From Antedon mediterranea (Eukaryota; Echinodermata; Crinoidea; Comatulida; Antedonidae), in assembly GCF_964355755.1 (NCBI RefSeq), contig NC_092680.1:20003001-20067000 (forward strand): 64,000 nucleotides of DNA. The letters are read 5' to 3'. The notes beneath the pieces were generated by a model that saw only the letters and a program-made list of their open reading frames with translations, did no database searches and had not been told where the DNA came from. Position numbers and translations under genes: made by a program. Shown in pieces: positions 1 through 12,059 of the stretch (positions are counted from its first letter, which is position 1; the number at the start of each line of letters is the position of its first letter).

Positions 1-179
1 GTAGATGTAAATCCTATTTGTTTTCATTGATTTGGTGGCGTGCCGCATTGCCTACTGGGTAATCCGCTTGCCGGAATGGCTGCCCATGGAATTATCATTT
101 TTCGAGCGTCAGTTCCATATCTTGCGCCACTACGTGGCGCTATACGATCTTTGGTGTAGATCAACAAAAACTTCTGAAA

Positions 180-356
180 TTCACACCTGTTCTGACGCGA
201 TTCCGGTCCGGCGCCGGCAAATCCAATCGAACGTCAATGTTTCGTTTTTACGCGGTTACGCGCATATCGATTGGCGCATAGCCGCGTAGAGCGTCGTGAA
301 AACGAAACATTGGCGTTCGATTCGCTGGACCGGAACCGGGCCGGAACAGGTGTGAA
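180..356. mobile_element. Foldback (palindromic) MITE
   Basis: The two halves are inverted copies: TTCACACCTGTTC near 180 pairs with GAACAGGTGTGAA ending at 356, and the arms continue inward through GGTCCGG/CCGGACC-like and AATGTTTCG/CGAAACATT blocks to a GC-rich centre around 255-285. It is much richer in GC than its surroundings. It lies in the intron upstream of the first visible exon of ROCO gene A. A related partial copy is at 3069-3161. No coding capacity is seen. Confidence 0.7.
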
Positions 357-486
357 AGACCATAGACATGTAATTAACCCGGATTACTATAATAACTACA
401 TTTTATCTTAAACAGTTATATAATTTGAATGATGTAGTTAATAATAACACATTATGACTTTTCTGTAACGTTTTATTTATTATCAG

Positions 487-3400
487 GTTCGATCCGAAAG
501 AACAGTCTTCCGATGGAATAACTGTTGCAAACACACTCTTTGAAGCGTCTGGGGACGATTACCAAAAGTGGCAGGAACACACTATTGACGGTATTTGAGT
601 TCTATAAAAATGTAAAATAAATAAAATATTTTTTAAAACTGTAAACAGGTAATGAAAAAGGTTTCTACAATACGTGTAAACATTCATGTCCTAAAAAATA
701 TTGTAAGATTATATAATTGTTAATTACTCTTATTTGTATTTATAGAAATTGAATTATCTAATAAGATACGAGAAGAAGCAGTAACAGACTATGTGGCAAA
801 AACGCTATTACAGAGACAAAACAGCACTAAATCAACTTCGTCGACTGAATCTGATCTAGACAAATCTGAAATGATGGTATTTAAGAACTTGTTTTTACTT
901 CAATTCACTATTATATGGAATATTATTCGAAGTATTAACATAATTATTGTCTTTCTGTTGATTATATAACAGGATACTTTAGATGAAGATACAGAGGAAT
1001 TGAATCTAGAGGGAAAAGGTATTATTAAAGGATATCTTGACCGAGAACCATATTGTAACAACGTATTAGGGATGTACATATGGTTTCAGAACAATCGCAA
1101 GATTTACGATACCGACTCGCGCGCGTTCACCGTACAGCTTTCGCCGTAAATTGCTGTGACGTCACAAGTGCGTGGCAAAATCTACCTCATGAGTTTTCAC
1201 CGAAATTCATAAACTTGTATAATTTACTCCCCATCGTCTTTGTATACAAGTGTTAGGCCGATGGATTACTATAAACATCATCGTCTTTATTCATCAAAAT
1301 TCACCGCTATCATCGTATTAAAACAGTTTTTAGTTCGATATGGTTGAATGATTCCAGAGCATCATACGTAATTCATTCGTTTCTAGCTACCCTTTCGGGT
1401 CAATAGACAAGTCTTGCAAATCGCAAACATTTCTAGTATTAAACACTCTAAAATAAATCGTAACAATTTAAATGTTGATTATTTGTTATTGTTTCTTTGC
1501 TTATCTGGATATTAAAGTGAAAAACACCAGACTAAACACTTTGGCAAATTTAAGCCTAATACAGGTCAAATTAGCAATTGAAATGACGGTACCTATCCCT
1601 TGTATGTTAACAACAGTGAAAACTCATGAGGTACGGTAGATTTTGTCATGTACTTGTCACAGCAATTTACAGCGACGGTTGTACGGCGAGCGCGTGCGGC
1701 GATATTGTAAATCTTACGATTGTTCTGAAATCATAATGTACATCCTTAAAACGTTGTTGAAACATGGTTCTCGGTCAAGTTGTCCTTTAACTATCTCTGT
1801 ATTATAATAAGCCTACATGTACCATTCGGTATAATATTATTGTTTCTTCTTTCCATGTTGAATTGGTATTCCTATTTTGTTACGGATATGCCTAAAAATA
1901 AATACAGTTTTGTATTTACCTTAGATAAAAGAGGAAGTAACGTGAGTACTCTGGAGAAGAAATTTCCTGAAGAATTCCACAAATTGCTAGTTGATAAAAT
2001 TAGTGATGAACTCGATGATACTACGACACACACCGGTGGGACACAGCCAGTAGGCATGCTTGGCAAACTAAAGCAATGGACATCTGGAGACAAGCAACCA
2101 TTGAGCCGAAAAATTTCCATGAAACCACAAAATATCAGTAGCATTTGGGATTATGCAGGCCAGCTGACATATTACATAACACATCGAGTGAGTATAACAT
2201 AGTAAATCGCAAAACGTCAACCTTTTGTTTATTTGATGTTATAGGCTTAAGATCCAGAGTTACCTGTATATCTTAAAAGGGGGGGGGGGGGGGGGGGGTA
2301 GGGGGGGGGGGATAGGGGGTGGGGTGTTGTTGAATAAAGAAATAGAACAGTTTACGTATTGCACTTGACAGCAACTAAACTGTTTTACTAAATGTTAATA
2401 ATTTCTGATAAAACTGATTGAGCCGTGTACATTTTGCCAAATTCGCTTCGGTTCAAACGGCTTTTGTTTCGTTTAGTTGTTCCTGACAGGAGGCGTTACG
2501 TACATTGTTGCGTTTAGTGCAGTAGACGGATTACATGAGATGGTAAAAAAAAGAGATGTGAATCAAAGTACTGACGTAAAATCCCCGAAAACTTGTGTAA
2601 GTTCCAAAACTTCATTAACTACTTGTTATATCTAATAATTCATTCATAAATTATATGAAGATGTTTATAAGTGAGTCTTTCCAAAAGAGCCACATTATTA
2701 CTTGTGTATATATAGTTATAGTATAATTGTTTTCAGGGCGTTTTGGGAATGACAAATTTGGGAATGATTGTTTTCTGGATAAGGTCCATTTACGAACATG
2801 GCGTACTACAATATGGTAGGCCTAAGCCTAGCAATAGAGAAGAGAAAACAAAAGACGGCGTAGTTTTACCGCCAATCTTGTTAGTCGCGACTCACAAAGA
2901 CCTACTAAATGGAAGTGAATCTGAAAAAAATGCCAAGGTAAGTGACATGATTCATTAATGAGGAAATAATGTTGATTAATCGACTGTAAATATTGGGTTT
3001 ATTAGGTAATTAACTATATAAATATTATAATTAAATCTTGTAACATCTGGAATACATCTTAAATGGTCTTTCAAACCTGTTCCGGCACGGTTCCAGTACG
3101 GCGCCCGCATATCAAATCAAACGTCATCGTTTCGTTTTCACGCTGCTACGCCGTGCCGGAAAATACCATTAACGTAAGTAGTTAATGAACTTTTTATATT
3201 ACAGATTGATGCTATGAAACAAGAAATACTTGATGCTATCAAAGACACGCCATACGAAAAACACGTAGATCATGAGATACACATTGTTGATAACAAATCT
3301 GGTAGAGGAGTTGAGAAACTCAAAAGAAAGATTGGAATTTTTACGAATGCTATGAAGAGAAAAATTCCAATCAAATGGGTCGATTTCCAAACCAAGATAC

Positions 3401-6400
3401 AAGAACTTGGTAAAACAAGAATACTGATATCTTTGAAAGAGGTAAATTGGTTGTTAATCTAAAATATATTACAACTTTTTTTCAAACAATAACACTGTAG
3501 TATGGTGATGATCATCATTATTTTTATTCTGTCGGTAATATACAGTAACAATCTAACAATCTGACAGGTAGGTAACATCTAGCTATTAGAGAGAACCTGG
3601 GAGAGGATATCAAGTGCAGTTCTTTCTGAGTTGAAGAATGTTTTCTATCATTGTTCTTTTTAGATAACACTCATAGCGAATGGATGTGACATTGTTGATA
3701 GAGAAGAACTGGCTTTAGTTCTGAACTACCTTACTGACACAGGGATTATTCTCTACTCAAGGAAGAAAGAGAAATTAAAGGATGTAGTGGTAACAAACGT
3801 AAAAATGATGATTGCAGTGGTTTCAGATATCTTCACTGATAAACTACCAGACAACATTGAGAGAGTAAGCTACCATGTAGTGAAAAAATGTAATTTAAAA
3901 TTATATGAAAATAATTCGAATAACATAAAGAGCTATTTTAAATTTTTCTTGGTTACTTCTTAAGTTCAGAAATTACATCTTTAGTTTAACGTCTGTAAAA
4001 AACAGATGTCAATTTATTGTCTGGTGTGACGTCATCATGACCATTCAACGCTAACTAGAAATCCACCACAATGTAGCAGATTTGAACATAAAACTAGACA
4101 AGACACTAAGATAACTATTTTACTAATAATTTTTTAGTGGTCAACATTAAATGAATTATGGAATACATTTAGTGTTGAGGGAATCCTGGATGAGGCGTTA
4201 CTACGACATTTATGGCGGAAATTGATAGAGGAAGATGAAAGCTACTTCGATATCTTCTTAGATGTATTGAAGATCTTCGACCTTGTATTTGAAACGCAAC
4301 CAGTAACGGTGAGATGCTATTGGTATATTTATATTAGTGAAAAGGTTAATCTGGATCTCTTTATTGTATTAGTATCATCTTCTTTTGGATAAGCCAATAT
4401 AATAAGGATTTATGTAACTTCAACGTCAACGTTTTCATGAAACTTCGTAGTTGGTGTATGTATACTTCTAGTAGGCCCTATATCAAAATTAAATTTCAAT
4501 TACATAAAATAGGCACACTTTTAATTCTCAAAAAACTATAACGACAAAATTTTGTTTTACAGAACCATCAAAAAGAAAATCGAGTGTTCCTGGTACCTTC
4601 CCAAATACAAATTAAAGGAGATGTATTGGAAACAAGGAAAGATCCGAGTAACATGGTGTCGATCTATTTGACTGCCCCCAATCCTACGGACTTCCTTCCG
4701 GACGCCGTCTACCACATGTTGATTGTTGAATTCTTACACCTCTCGAAGATTAAAGAAAGGAAAAGTGATGATATTCAATTATTCCAAAATCGTAGTGATT
4801 TTGGATTTGATAATCACGTTGTCAGCTTTGGTGCCGTTGAACATGAAGATCGTAACGGAGAGAGAGAAACACAGGTGAACGCATTGAAGGTAGGCAATCA
4901 TGTTTTACCTAATCGTTATATTTTGAGCTAGGTATATGCCTACATTTTGTTATCCTTACAAAGACAAAATATATACGCATACTAGTTTCACTAAAATATA
5001 CTATTCAACAACAACAAGAACAATTATTTACTTCCTTCAATCAGTAAACTATACCCATTTATTATAAGAATGTATGTCTCCCCTAGCCCCCACGCTCCCA
5101 ACCCTACCAACCTATTCCAAACATCCCTGATCATCGATAACAATAATTATGTAATAACAGAATATTGGTCGTGTCTTTTATAGTCAATGACCTCTCAATC
5201 GCATTATTTTATTATGTTTTTCAACAGTTTCAAATAGCACGCAGAGTTGAAATTGACAACGATGACATAGGTACGGTCAGGATGGTCGATAGCCCACGAT
5301 CGGCTTTTTGCAAAGAGGTGAGATACATAACATTTTGATGTACACGGTGTTGACGTATTGAGATTTAAAACGAAAAATATGTTGGCTATATATTTTTATT
5401 TGTAGGTTATGATAAATAGTAATCTTAAAACGGTATATATATTATATATATATTATTGGTATGATTATTTGTTATTATGCAGATTTTAGATTATCTACAG
5501 GATCATTTAGCAACTAAGTGTAAAGTCGGCTACAAACTGTCCGTACTTTGCATAGCGTGTAAACCTTCAAAGCCTCATTTCCATGATCTTCAACGATGCT
5601 TAGACAACCCGACTGTTCCATGTGAAAGAAACTCAATGATTACACAAGGTTTCCAAAGACTGTTTCTAACAGGTGATTATCAATAACAATGTGCAATTAC
5701 TTGGTTTTCACGATAAGCATATAGATCACAAATAAATGAATGTTCTTTTTTAATAGTTTCTGAAAACTATACAAAAATATATGCATTCAAATACAGTAAT
5801 ATGTAGAACTGTTGTTACAATTAGTATTTTATGAGGTAAGGCTAGCAGATGCAGTCAATAAAAAAGTTACAATAAATGGAATCGATATTTTATTTTCAGA
5901 TCCAAAACGGCCAACAATACCGAAAAAACCGACATTGATAAAGTCAGGTAACTAACTTACACTAATCTATATTATAATAATTTTTCCACGTAATTAAACA
6001 AAGTTAGTATTTGATAATTTCAGATTAGAACTGAAATTTAGGCGCATAAACAATAATTCGTTGGCGATGTACTTTTACTTTTTGATATTATGCTTATATT
6101 GAATTAAAACATATTTTTTTAGCCACAGGACAGCAAGTAGGTACATTAAGGCGAGGTAACTATACAATGACTTTTTTTATAATAGAAATTAGCCCTCCTC
6201 CTCAATATTAAAAGACGATGCACCAAATTATTCGCGTATGATTCATTGGCGATAAAAACAATATAGGCCTAATAGTGATAATTCAAAGGAGATCATGCCT
6301 ACATCTCCAAAACTGCTGCTAATAATAACAATTGTATTATCAATAATATAATAATACCAGTATTTATAAAAAATAAAACTTATTTAAAATAGTTTTCTTT

Positions 6401-7149
6401 AAACAAAATCGTATCGTTTAATAATGATAACATTTGTAACGAATTATTAAACCTAAATAATATAAAGTTGCTATTTACATATGCATTAAGAAATAATAAA
6501 ATAATTGAAATAACTGTATGATGTTACAGAATAACTATATATTTCTATAATTTAGGTATATAATCAAATAACAGCAATCATTATAACAGTTGATATTGTC
6601 TTTATAGAATCTCGGGAAAAGAAATTTCAGCAAATGTTGATGCAGGTGTCGAAATGGTTTGAGGAACATATTTCACTCGATATGCTGAAGACGCTATGCA
6701 AAGACAAAATAAAGTGTCTAAGCGACTTACAGAAGGCTGAAACACCCAAAGAATTGTTCGAGTTTATGAAAAACGATGGCCATCTTACGGCTATCAACTT
6801 TAAAATTATCATCGAAATAATCGATGTTACTGGTAAAACGGGAGTTCTGGAGGTCAACAAACTGTTAAAGGACACTTACGAAAAAGCCGACCATCAGATA
6901 AAATCTTTCACACGGTATCGCCAAAAGCTGATCGATTTCGGTACCAGACTGGGAGATGACAACATAGCAACACTGATCCAACTAGAGAATGTCTCTAAGA
7001 AACACAGAAACAACCAATGGACTGTGATATTGGATCTTGAACAAAGGGGTATCCTAAACGAACATTACTTGCAACCATTTATCGATAATTTAAAAGATAA
7101 TGAATTAACATCAATGGCTAAAATATTAGAAGAAGCTACTCAGTGTTGA
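487..7149 (+). CDS. ROCO gene A: Roc-COR GTPase with C-terminal tandem DED-like domains (5' partial)
   Basis: Exons: 487-590, 746-876, 973-1018, 1925-2187, 2477-2596, 2737-2937, 3205-3441, 3664-3864, 4138-4308, 4563-4889, 5228-5317, 5483-5672, 5900-5947, 6608-7149 (stop TGA). All have AG acceptors and GT donors, and the reading phase is continuous. The P-loop and ankyrin exons lie before the window. Visible Roc motifs: WDYAGQ (G3, exon 1925-2187) and ATHKD (G4, exon 2737-2937). The COR domain follows from the IKWVDFQTKIQ segment through LNYLTDTGIILYS and FLPDAVYHMLIVEFLHL. The last exon encodes two helical death-fold repeats resembling DEDs: FQQML...LCKDKI...LFEFMKNDGHL, then a second with RYRQKL...LEQRGIL. 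Roc-COR proteins are GTP-regulated scaffolds; DEDs bind other DED proteins (FADD, caspase-8 families). Nearly every exon aligns one-to-one with gene B, so they are tandem paralogues; A looks intact. Domain calls are from motif reading; exact DED boundaries are uncertain. Confidence 0.87.
1025..1790. mobile_element. TTAA-flanked MITE with long terminal inverted repeats (piggyBac-like)
   Basis: TTAA at 1025-1028 and again at 1787-1790 flanks a 758-bp insert starting AGGATATCTTGACC and ending GGTCAAGTTGTCCT. The terminal inverted repeats run for about 170 bp (1029-1203 against 1615-1786, diverged but plainly related). There is no open frame for a transposase. It sits in an intron of ROCO gene A directly after exon 973-1018; the matching intron of gene B (22487-22602) is about 116 bp and has no insert, which confirms insertion after the A/B duplication. 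The TTAA duplication points to piggyBac-type mobilisation; the family name is inferred from target site alone. Confidence 0.8.
2278..2332 (+). repeat. Poly-G tract, G-quadruplex-forming
   Basis: An almost pure run of G, about 20 G, then TA, ten G, AT, five G, T, four G. It lies in an intron of gene A, about 90 bp after the donor at 2188, in a very AT-rich gene. It meets the G-quadruplex pattern on the coding (RNA) strand. The exact length of such a run is unreliable in sequencing. Confidence 0.8.
3069..3161. mobile_element. Partial copy of the GC-rich foldback MITE
   Basis: The CCTGTTCCGG...GTTCC...CGGCGCC blocks followed by AATCAAACGTCATCGTTTCG repeat the arm of the element at 180-356, and the end CGTGCCGGAA pairs back to TTCCGGCACG. 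It lies in the ROCO gene A intron between exons 2737-2937 and 3205-3441. Confidence 0.55.
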
Positions 7150-8469
7150 CAAAATATGTGCTTTGGATGTTGTATGGAGAGACAAAATCGCCTAAGTACA
7201 TTGGATAATCAACATGTAGACTATAATTGTAAGCTACGGATTATTTCGCGCCACTCTGTACATTAGCATCAATTAAAAAAATCAGGTTTATTTGAAAATA
7301 ATAAAATTGTATTGTAGATTAAATTGAAATGCACCAAATTTACTTATCAAAACATTTACGTCTTTATCAAATTTCCTCTATGAACAAATTGTCTCCATAA
7401 CGGTCTGCCAGTGGCCGTTCTATAAGTTTCCTGGAAAAGTAAAAATTGGAAGACGAGGCTTTCCTTCTTTATTCTCTCCACCAATTTTCAAAATCAAGCT
7501 CTCTTCCCATTCTGACAATATACATACTACTGTATGTTAATCTTGTTATAATAAACTATTGATTGTCTTTTGTTTGATATAGGGGCCACATTTAACTATC
7601 GTACGACCATAATCATGTACCATCATGTCACCGGCATTTGACCTTGTTTAGCATACTTTTTTGTTTTGATCGATTGATCGATTTACCAATTGATCGATAT
7701 TAGTGTTCTCTATCTATAGTTTCAGTTATTAGTAAGTAGCAGTAGCTGACTAATCAGATTATTAATACCAACATTGGTAAAAGTGGTTTTATTCCTTTCC
7801 TTCTTGCCAATAATGTGGCCCGATTTTACGTCAAGGAAATAATATGTTGAATTAACCATAGCAAAAGCTACAAATTCAAAATGTATACGTTTAGAATATT
7901 TCAAACCATTGCTTATAGATTTATTGCCATTAGTGGATAGGCTATCTTCATGTAGCTTTTGTAACTGGTAATAAGGTACCATGCATATAGTTACTTACTA
8001 AAATTTTGATAATGAATATCCAAAAGCCAAATTTAATTTAATCTAAAATAAACGATAACTTATACTTGGTTTGATTCAGCATTTTTGTTGATCGGGCATC
8101 AAAGTTTTATCGTTAAAATGACTTTTATACACCTCAATTAAAATTAGTAACTTAAATACATTTCTTTGTTACAAATGGCATATAATATTATTTAATCATT
8201 TTCTTGACTACTTTTAGTTTTATTTAGTTATTTTACCATGTTCATTTATAAACATTGTAATAATATAGCCCTACAATCATTTGAAGATATCTCATTTTAA
8301 AAACACTCTTATAATGCAATACTATTAACTATTTTTTCAACCACATCTATATACTTTTTGGAAAAGAATCATAATCGACTTAAACATAATGTAGAGGATA
8401 TACAATAATAACAATCGTTATCATTGAGGTATAACAATGATTATTTTGATTTAAATACTATTTTCTATA
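7150..8469. other. Intergenic, 3' flank of ROCO gene A
   Basis: No gene is seen. AATAAA occurs at 7550-7555, about 400 bp after the stop, and is a possible polyadenylation signal. Near 8200-8260 the words TTTAGTTATTTTACCATGTTCATTT match the 3' flank of gene B near 30820-30850, so the flanks as well as the genes appear duplicated. Around 7665-7700 there is a short cluster of TTGATCGAT words. Confidence 0.5.
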
Positions 8470-8652
8470 AAGCGTGGTTCCCACTAGCGACGCAACACAC
8501 AAGGACGTAACGCAACGCAAGTGAAATGACCAATCACAAGCGATGGCTTATTCGCTTGTGATTGCTAACTGTCTATAAGTTCGCTTGTCATTGGTTAAAA
8601 CTCTTGCGTTGCGTTTACGTCCTTGCGTTACGTTCTAGTGGGAACCAAGCTT
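8470..8652. mobile_element. MITE with TIRs (TGGTTCCCACTAG type)
   Basis: The left end AAGCGTGGTTCCCACTAG (8470) is inverted at CTAGTGGGAACCAAGCTT (ending 8652). Subterminal blocks rich in AAGGACGTAACGCAACGCAAG are also inverted, giving arms of about 75 bp around a short centre. It is non-coding. Flanking duplications are not clear, so the superfamily is undecided. Confidence 0.7.
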
Positions 8653-8882
8653 AACTGTCTATAACTTCGCTTGTCATTGGTTAAAACTCTTGCGTTGCCT
8701 TTACGTCCTTGCGTTACGTTCTAGTGGGAACCAAGCTTTGCGTTGCCTTTACGTCCTTGCGTTACGTTCTAGTGGGAACCAAGCTTTGCGTTGCCTTTAC
8801 GTCCTTGCGTTACGTTCTAGTGGGAACCAAGCTTTGCGTTGCCTTTACGTCCTTGCGTTACGTTCTAGTGGGAACCAAGCTT
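8653..8882 (+). repeat. Tandem array grown from the MITE right end (86-bp then three 48-bp units)
   Basis: 8653-8738 repeats the right half of the preceding MITE (8567-8652) almost exactly. Then the last 48 bp, ending AACCAAGCTT, repeats perfectly at 8739-8786, 8787-8834 and 8835-8882. Because 48 is a multiple of three it stays open and mimics a 16-residue protein repeat, but there is no other sign of coding. Confidence 0.85.
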
Positions 8883-9427
8883 TAGGTAATAATTCCTCCA
8901 TTCTTTTTTAATTATCGGATACTGATTATATTTTTACATAGAAATTAAAGTTTATTGTTTTTGAATGATATAATAATATGTAAATATTGGTAAATATAAG
9001 TAATTAAAAGTGAAAAACAAAACATTTCAGCCGGTTTTCATCTCTGTTTCAGTTGCGTACATTCTAAAACTTATGCGTTTCAATAAAGTGGTATATAATA
9101 GTAGGGAGGCTACATATCAAGTAGCAGCCACTTTTGGTTACTTTCTTCAATGCTTTATTTGTTGAACACTTTACAATATTTAAAAAAGGGGGTGGGGTGG
9201 GATAGAGAATTGGGTTGCGAAGTAATTGGGAGTGTGTCCAGGAAATTTTTCCCTAGTAAACACTAGATGTGATTTCATTTTGTTTTGTTCTACCACATGC
9301 ATGAAGGTGAGGACCAAGTGAGTGGGCTGGGTATAATCCACCATGATTGATTTTGAAAACAAAAAAATCAGATGACATAAAGAAACGATAGTTGCTGAAT
9401 TGTAAAGAAAATCAAGAAATATAGCTA
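8883..9427. other. Intergenic, nothing recognised
   Basis: AT-rich sequence with a short G-rich patch (GGGGGTGGGGTGGG near 9188). No exon, RNA gene or element could be supported on either strand. The SH3 exons expected downstream of the Dbl relic at 9428-9950 were looked for here and not found. Confidence 0.4.
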
Positions 9428-9950
9428 ATTTTAAGAAGCTTACTGTTTGCCATCGTCGCTCGATGGACAAGGTTTTACAGAAACTTCTGTAACATTAAAA
9501 TTGTTGGCATGAAAGAAATTTTACAAAACTTTCAGTGAAATTGTTAATTATCTTTACAATTTTTGTTTTGGATCTCAAGATTGCCGTGAAGACAATATTT
9601 ATGTCAAGTTCTTCAGGTATAAATATATTCTTCCACCTTCATCGAGTGTTTCGTATTACCAATGATTCACTTATAATTTCACTCTTCCCTGGTTGCATCA
9701 TAAACATTTCCAAATGACTTGGGTGTTACTTTTTTTTGTTAGAGGCCCCCAACATACATAGTAGGTCTAGAACCTTTATATCAAACACGAACACTTGTCA
9801 TTGTTTGTTAAACTTTTCCTCGTTGGTGCTTTCAACGGATGGGCATCACGGAAAGCTTCTCAACTTCACAAACAATTTATTTAATTCTGAATGTAATAAT
9901 AAGTCGTGTTATTTATACATATTTCTATGGTTAATTTCAGAGTTCTCTTT
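9428..9950 (-). pseudogene. Relic of a Dbl/PH gene (equivalents of gene C exons 24 and 25)
   Basis: On the minus strand, 9745-9935 aligns base by base with the PH2 exon of gene C (33672-33860): shared words include GTTGAGAAGC, ATCCGTT.AAAG.ACCAA and TGTTGGG near the end. The reading frame is broken by indels. About 260 bp further on, 9428-9487 aligns with the next exon of C (33235-33305): ACAG|AAGTTT acceptor, AAAACCTT.TCC, and AGTAAGC donor. Order and strand match genes C and D. No other exon of the family was found nearby, so this is a decayed fragment. It places a former convergent Dbl gene downstream of ROCO A, as gene C lies downstream of ROCO B. Confidence 0.65.
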
Positions 9951-10099
9951 AAAACATAATACTGAATGAAGTGATCATTTTTATTAGGGTTGGCTGTTGT
10001 ATATTTACCTTAAACTGTACGACTATGAGAACTACCTTTTTCCTGAAAGTGTTTACCTGCTACCAGTTAACCTTGGTAAAATCTGTCTGAAGAGCGAAT

Positions 10100-11110
10100 A
10101 ATTATTTTTATTTATTTATTCGGTATATAAAAATATATTACAAAACGACAGTCAAGGACTGAAATGAATTGTATTACACAATAATTAAAAATTAGTTAAA
10201 ATTGCCATAAAAATAGAAACATCTAATTAAAATTAGATATCGTACCATAAAATTATAAAACATACATGAATAAAAAACCTTAAAACATTCACTTATTACA
10301 TATCTAAAAAAGAGCTAGTGGTGCCTATTAATTATATCCACCATGGTGGGAACTGGAGATGACCTAAGTCTGCTGGTTTTACAATGAGGTACTTCTAGAA
10401 AGCGGTTGAATCTGAGAGACCGAGCAGGCTTATGAAGAGGGGGAAGTATTTCTCTAAACAGCTCGGATTTTAATAAGCCTTCCCCGAAAGACAACACCAG
10501 TTTGTTTCTTCTCTCAACAAGAGTGGGTAAGCCAGTAACAGACAATGCATAATAATAGCACAAATAGTTGTTACCTAGCATGATTCGCAATGCTCTCTTT
10601 TGTACCTTTTCAATAGACTTGGACATATCCTTAGTGATAGCGCCATGCCAAACAGGGGCAGCGTATTCTAAATCTAATAGGTCTTATATAAGCCATATAA
10701 ACAGTCAACAGATCATTAATTAAGATTCCAGCTTTCTTCAAAATGCACAAGGAAAATAAACGTCTAGAAGCTCTAGACACAATATTATTAGTGTTAAGTT
10801 CCCATTTCAGGTCATTTTGAATGATTACACCAAGAAGCGTCATGTGATCAACTACTTGTAAAATGGAACCACTCAGACTAAAAGAAGGCGATATAATATC
10901 GTCCGACTTGTCCTTAAGAAAATTGACAACCAAGATATGGCATTTGGAGGGTTTGGGTATCATGTTATTGGATGAACACCAAACACTCAGATCATATAAC
11001 AGGGATTGTATGGAAGGCAAATCACCTTTGCGAACGAACTCCCCAAGGGTGAGGTCATCCACATATTTCCATTGTCTGCAGCAATCAACACAAGCATAAG
11101 TACTAGGAAA
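10100..11110 (-). mobile_element. 5'-truncated LINE fragment (CR1/jockey-like RT 3' part)
   Basis: Minus-strand translation starts at the RT catalytic motif (KYVDDLT, about 11060) and continues through LLGVIIQNDLKW and the tail typical of jockey/CR1 reverse transcriptases: IEKVQKRALRIMLG, GLPTLVERR, then RSLR.N and the SSPVPTMV segment. One frame break occurs near 10630. The 3' end is AT-rich (TTTATTTATTTATTC on the plus strand near 10110-10125), consistent with a LINE 3' end. The 5' part of the RT and any endonuclease are missing, as in a typical truncated insertion. Confidence 0.85.
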
Positions 11111-12059
11111 AGTACAGGGCCAAGCAATTATAAATGCTATGAATACAATAACTGTTTATCCAGCAATTCAATCTGAACCAAGGTGCGTGTTGGAATGTGT
11201 CACTGTTCACTGGTCTTTTTGTACGCAGTTGACAAATACCACTAACGTATTATACTGTATAATAGAATTTGTCATAAATATTCCCAGTTAACTATTTATT
11301 TTATAAATTCTATTTATTCTTGTTTGATAAATTAAAGATTGTTTGGAATCACAGGAAAATACTAACAAAATACCAATGAATTTTTAGACCTAGGCCCATT
11401 GTTGACAAATGAGAAATATACTAAATAAAAGTTAAACCTACTGTATTAACCATAACCATGAATTTACCAGCATAATATCAATACACTACAGTATTCAATA
11501 ACATACAAAACAAGAAATGCAAAATGCTTGGCAGGAGCAGCTTAAAAAAATACATCGCTGTAACTCAAATAACCCAGGTATCCATAACATTGTATGATGT
11601 TCTGTTCAAACAAACATGGCACTTTCATTCTTTACTCAACAACTACAAGTAAACTGAGTGCTTAAGTTATTGTATATTATAATAAATAATAATTTATTAA
11701 GAAATGACACCTTTGCATCGGTGGCACACACAGAAATGGTGCATCCAATTTAACATAATACATCAAAACAATACATTATATGACGGATACAGGTTCTTAA
11801 AATATTTGCAAAAATATAAAAGAAAAATCATTATCAACATGGTAATATAGGTACTGTATTAAATTGTCCTACAGTATCATAGGTTTGAGTTGATAATTTA
11901 AAAAGGTATATAAAAATAAACATAAAATATAGTAAAGAGTTTACATTACAAACCATTGTGTTTCAACATCAGGTACTGAGGACCTATAGTTGTTATCACA
12001 GGTGTATAATATTTACAAATCATATATAAAAGCAACAATACAAAAAAAACCAATCTATA
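11111..12059. other. Intergenic, AT-rich, nothing recognised
   Basis: Between two minus-strand LINE fragments. No open frame longer than chance, no splice-bounded exon with paralogue support, and no terminal repeats were seen. Confidence 0.4.

Noticed and set aside
32-289. 85-codon open frame at the start of the window
   Set aside because: It overlaps the GC-rich foldback element in an intron; the openness reflects GC content.
6122-6136. Possible microexon between gene A exons 5900-5947 and 6608-7149
   Set aside because: The two flanking exons join in phase without it, and gene B has no counterpart.
8690-8911. Open frame with four copies of a 16-residue repeat (RCLYVLALRSSGNQAL)
   Set aside because: It is the translation of a 48-bp DNA tandem array derived from a MITE end; no splice or start context and no known protein.
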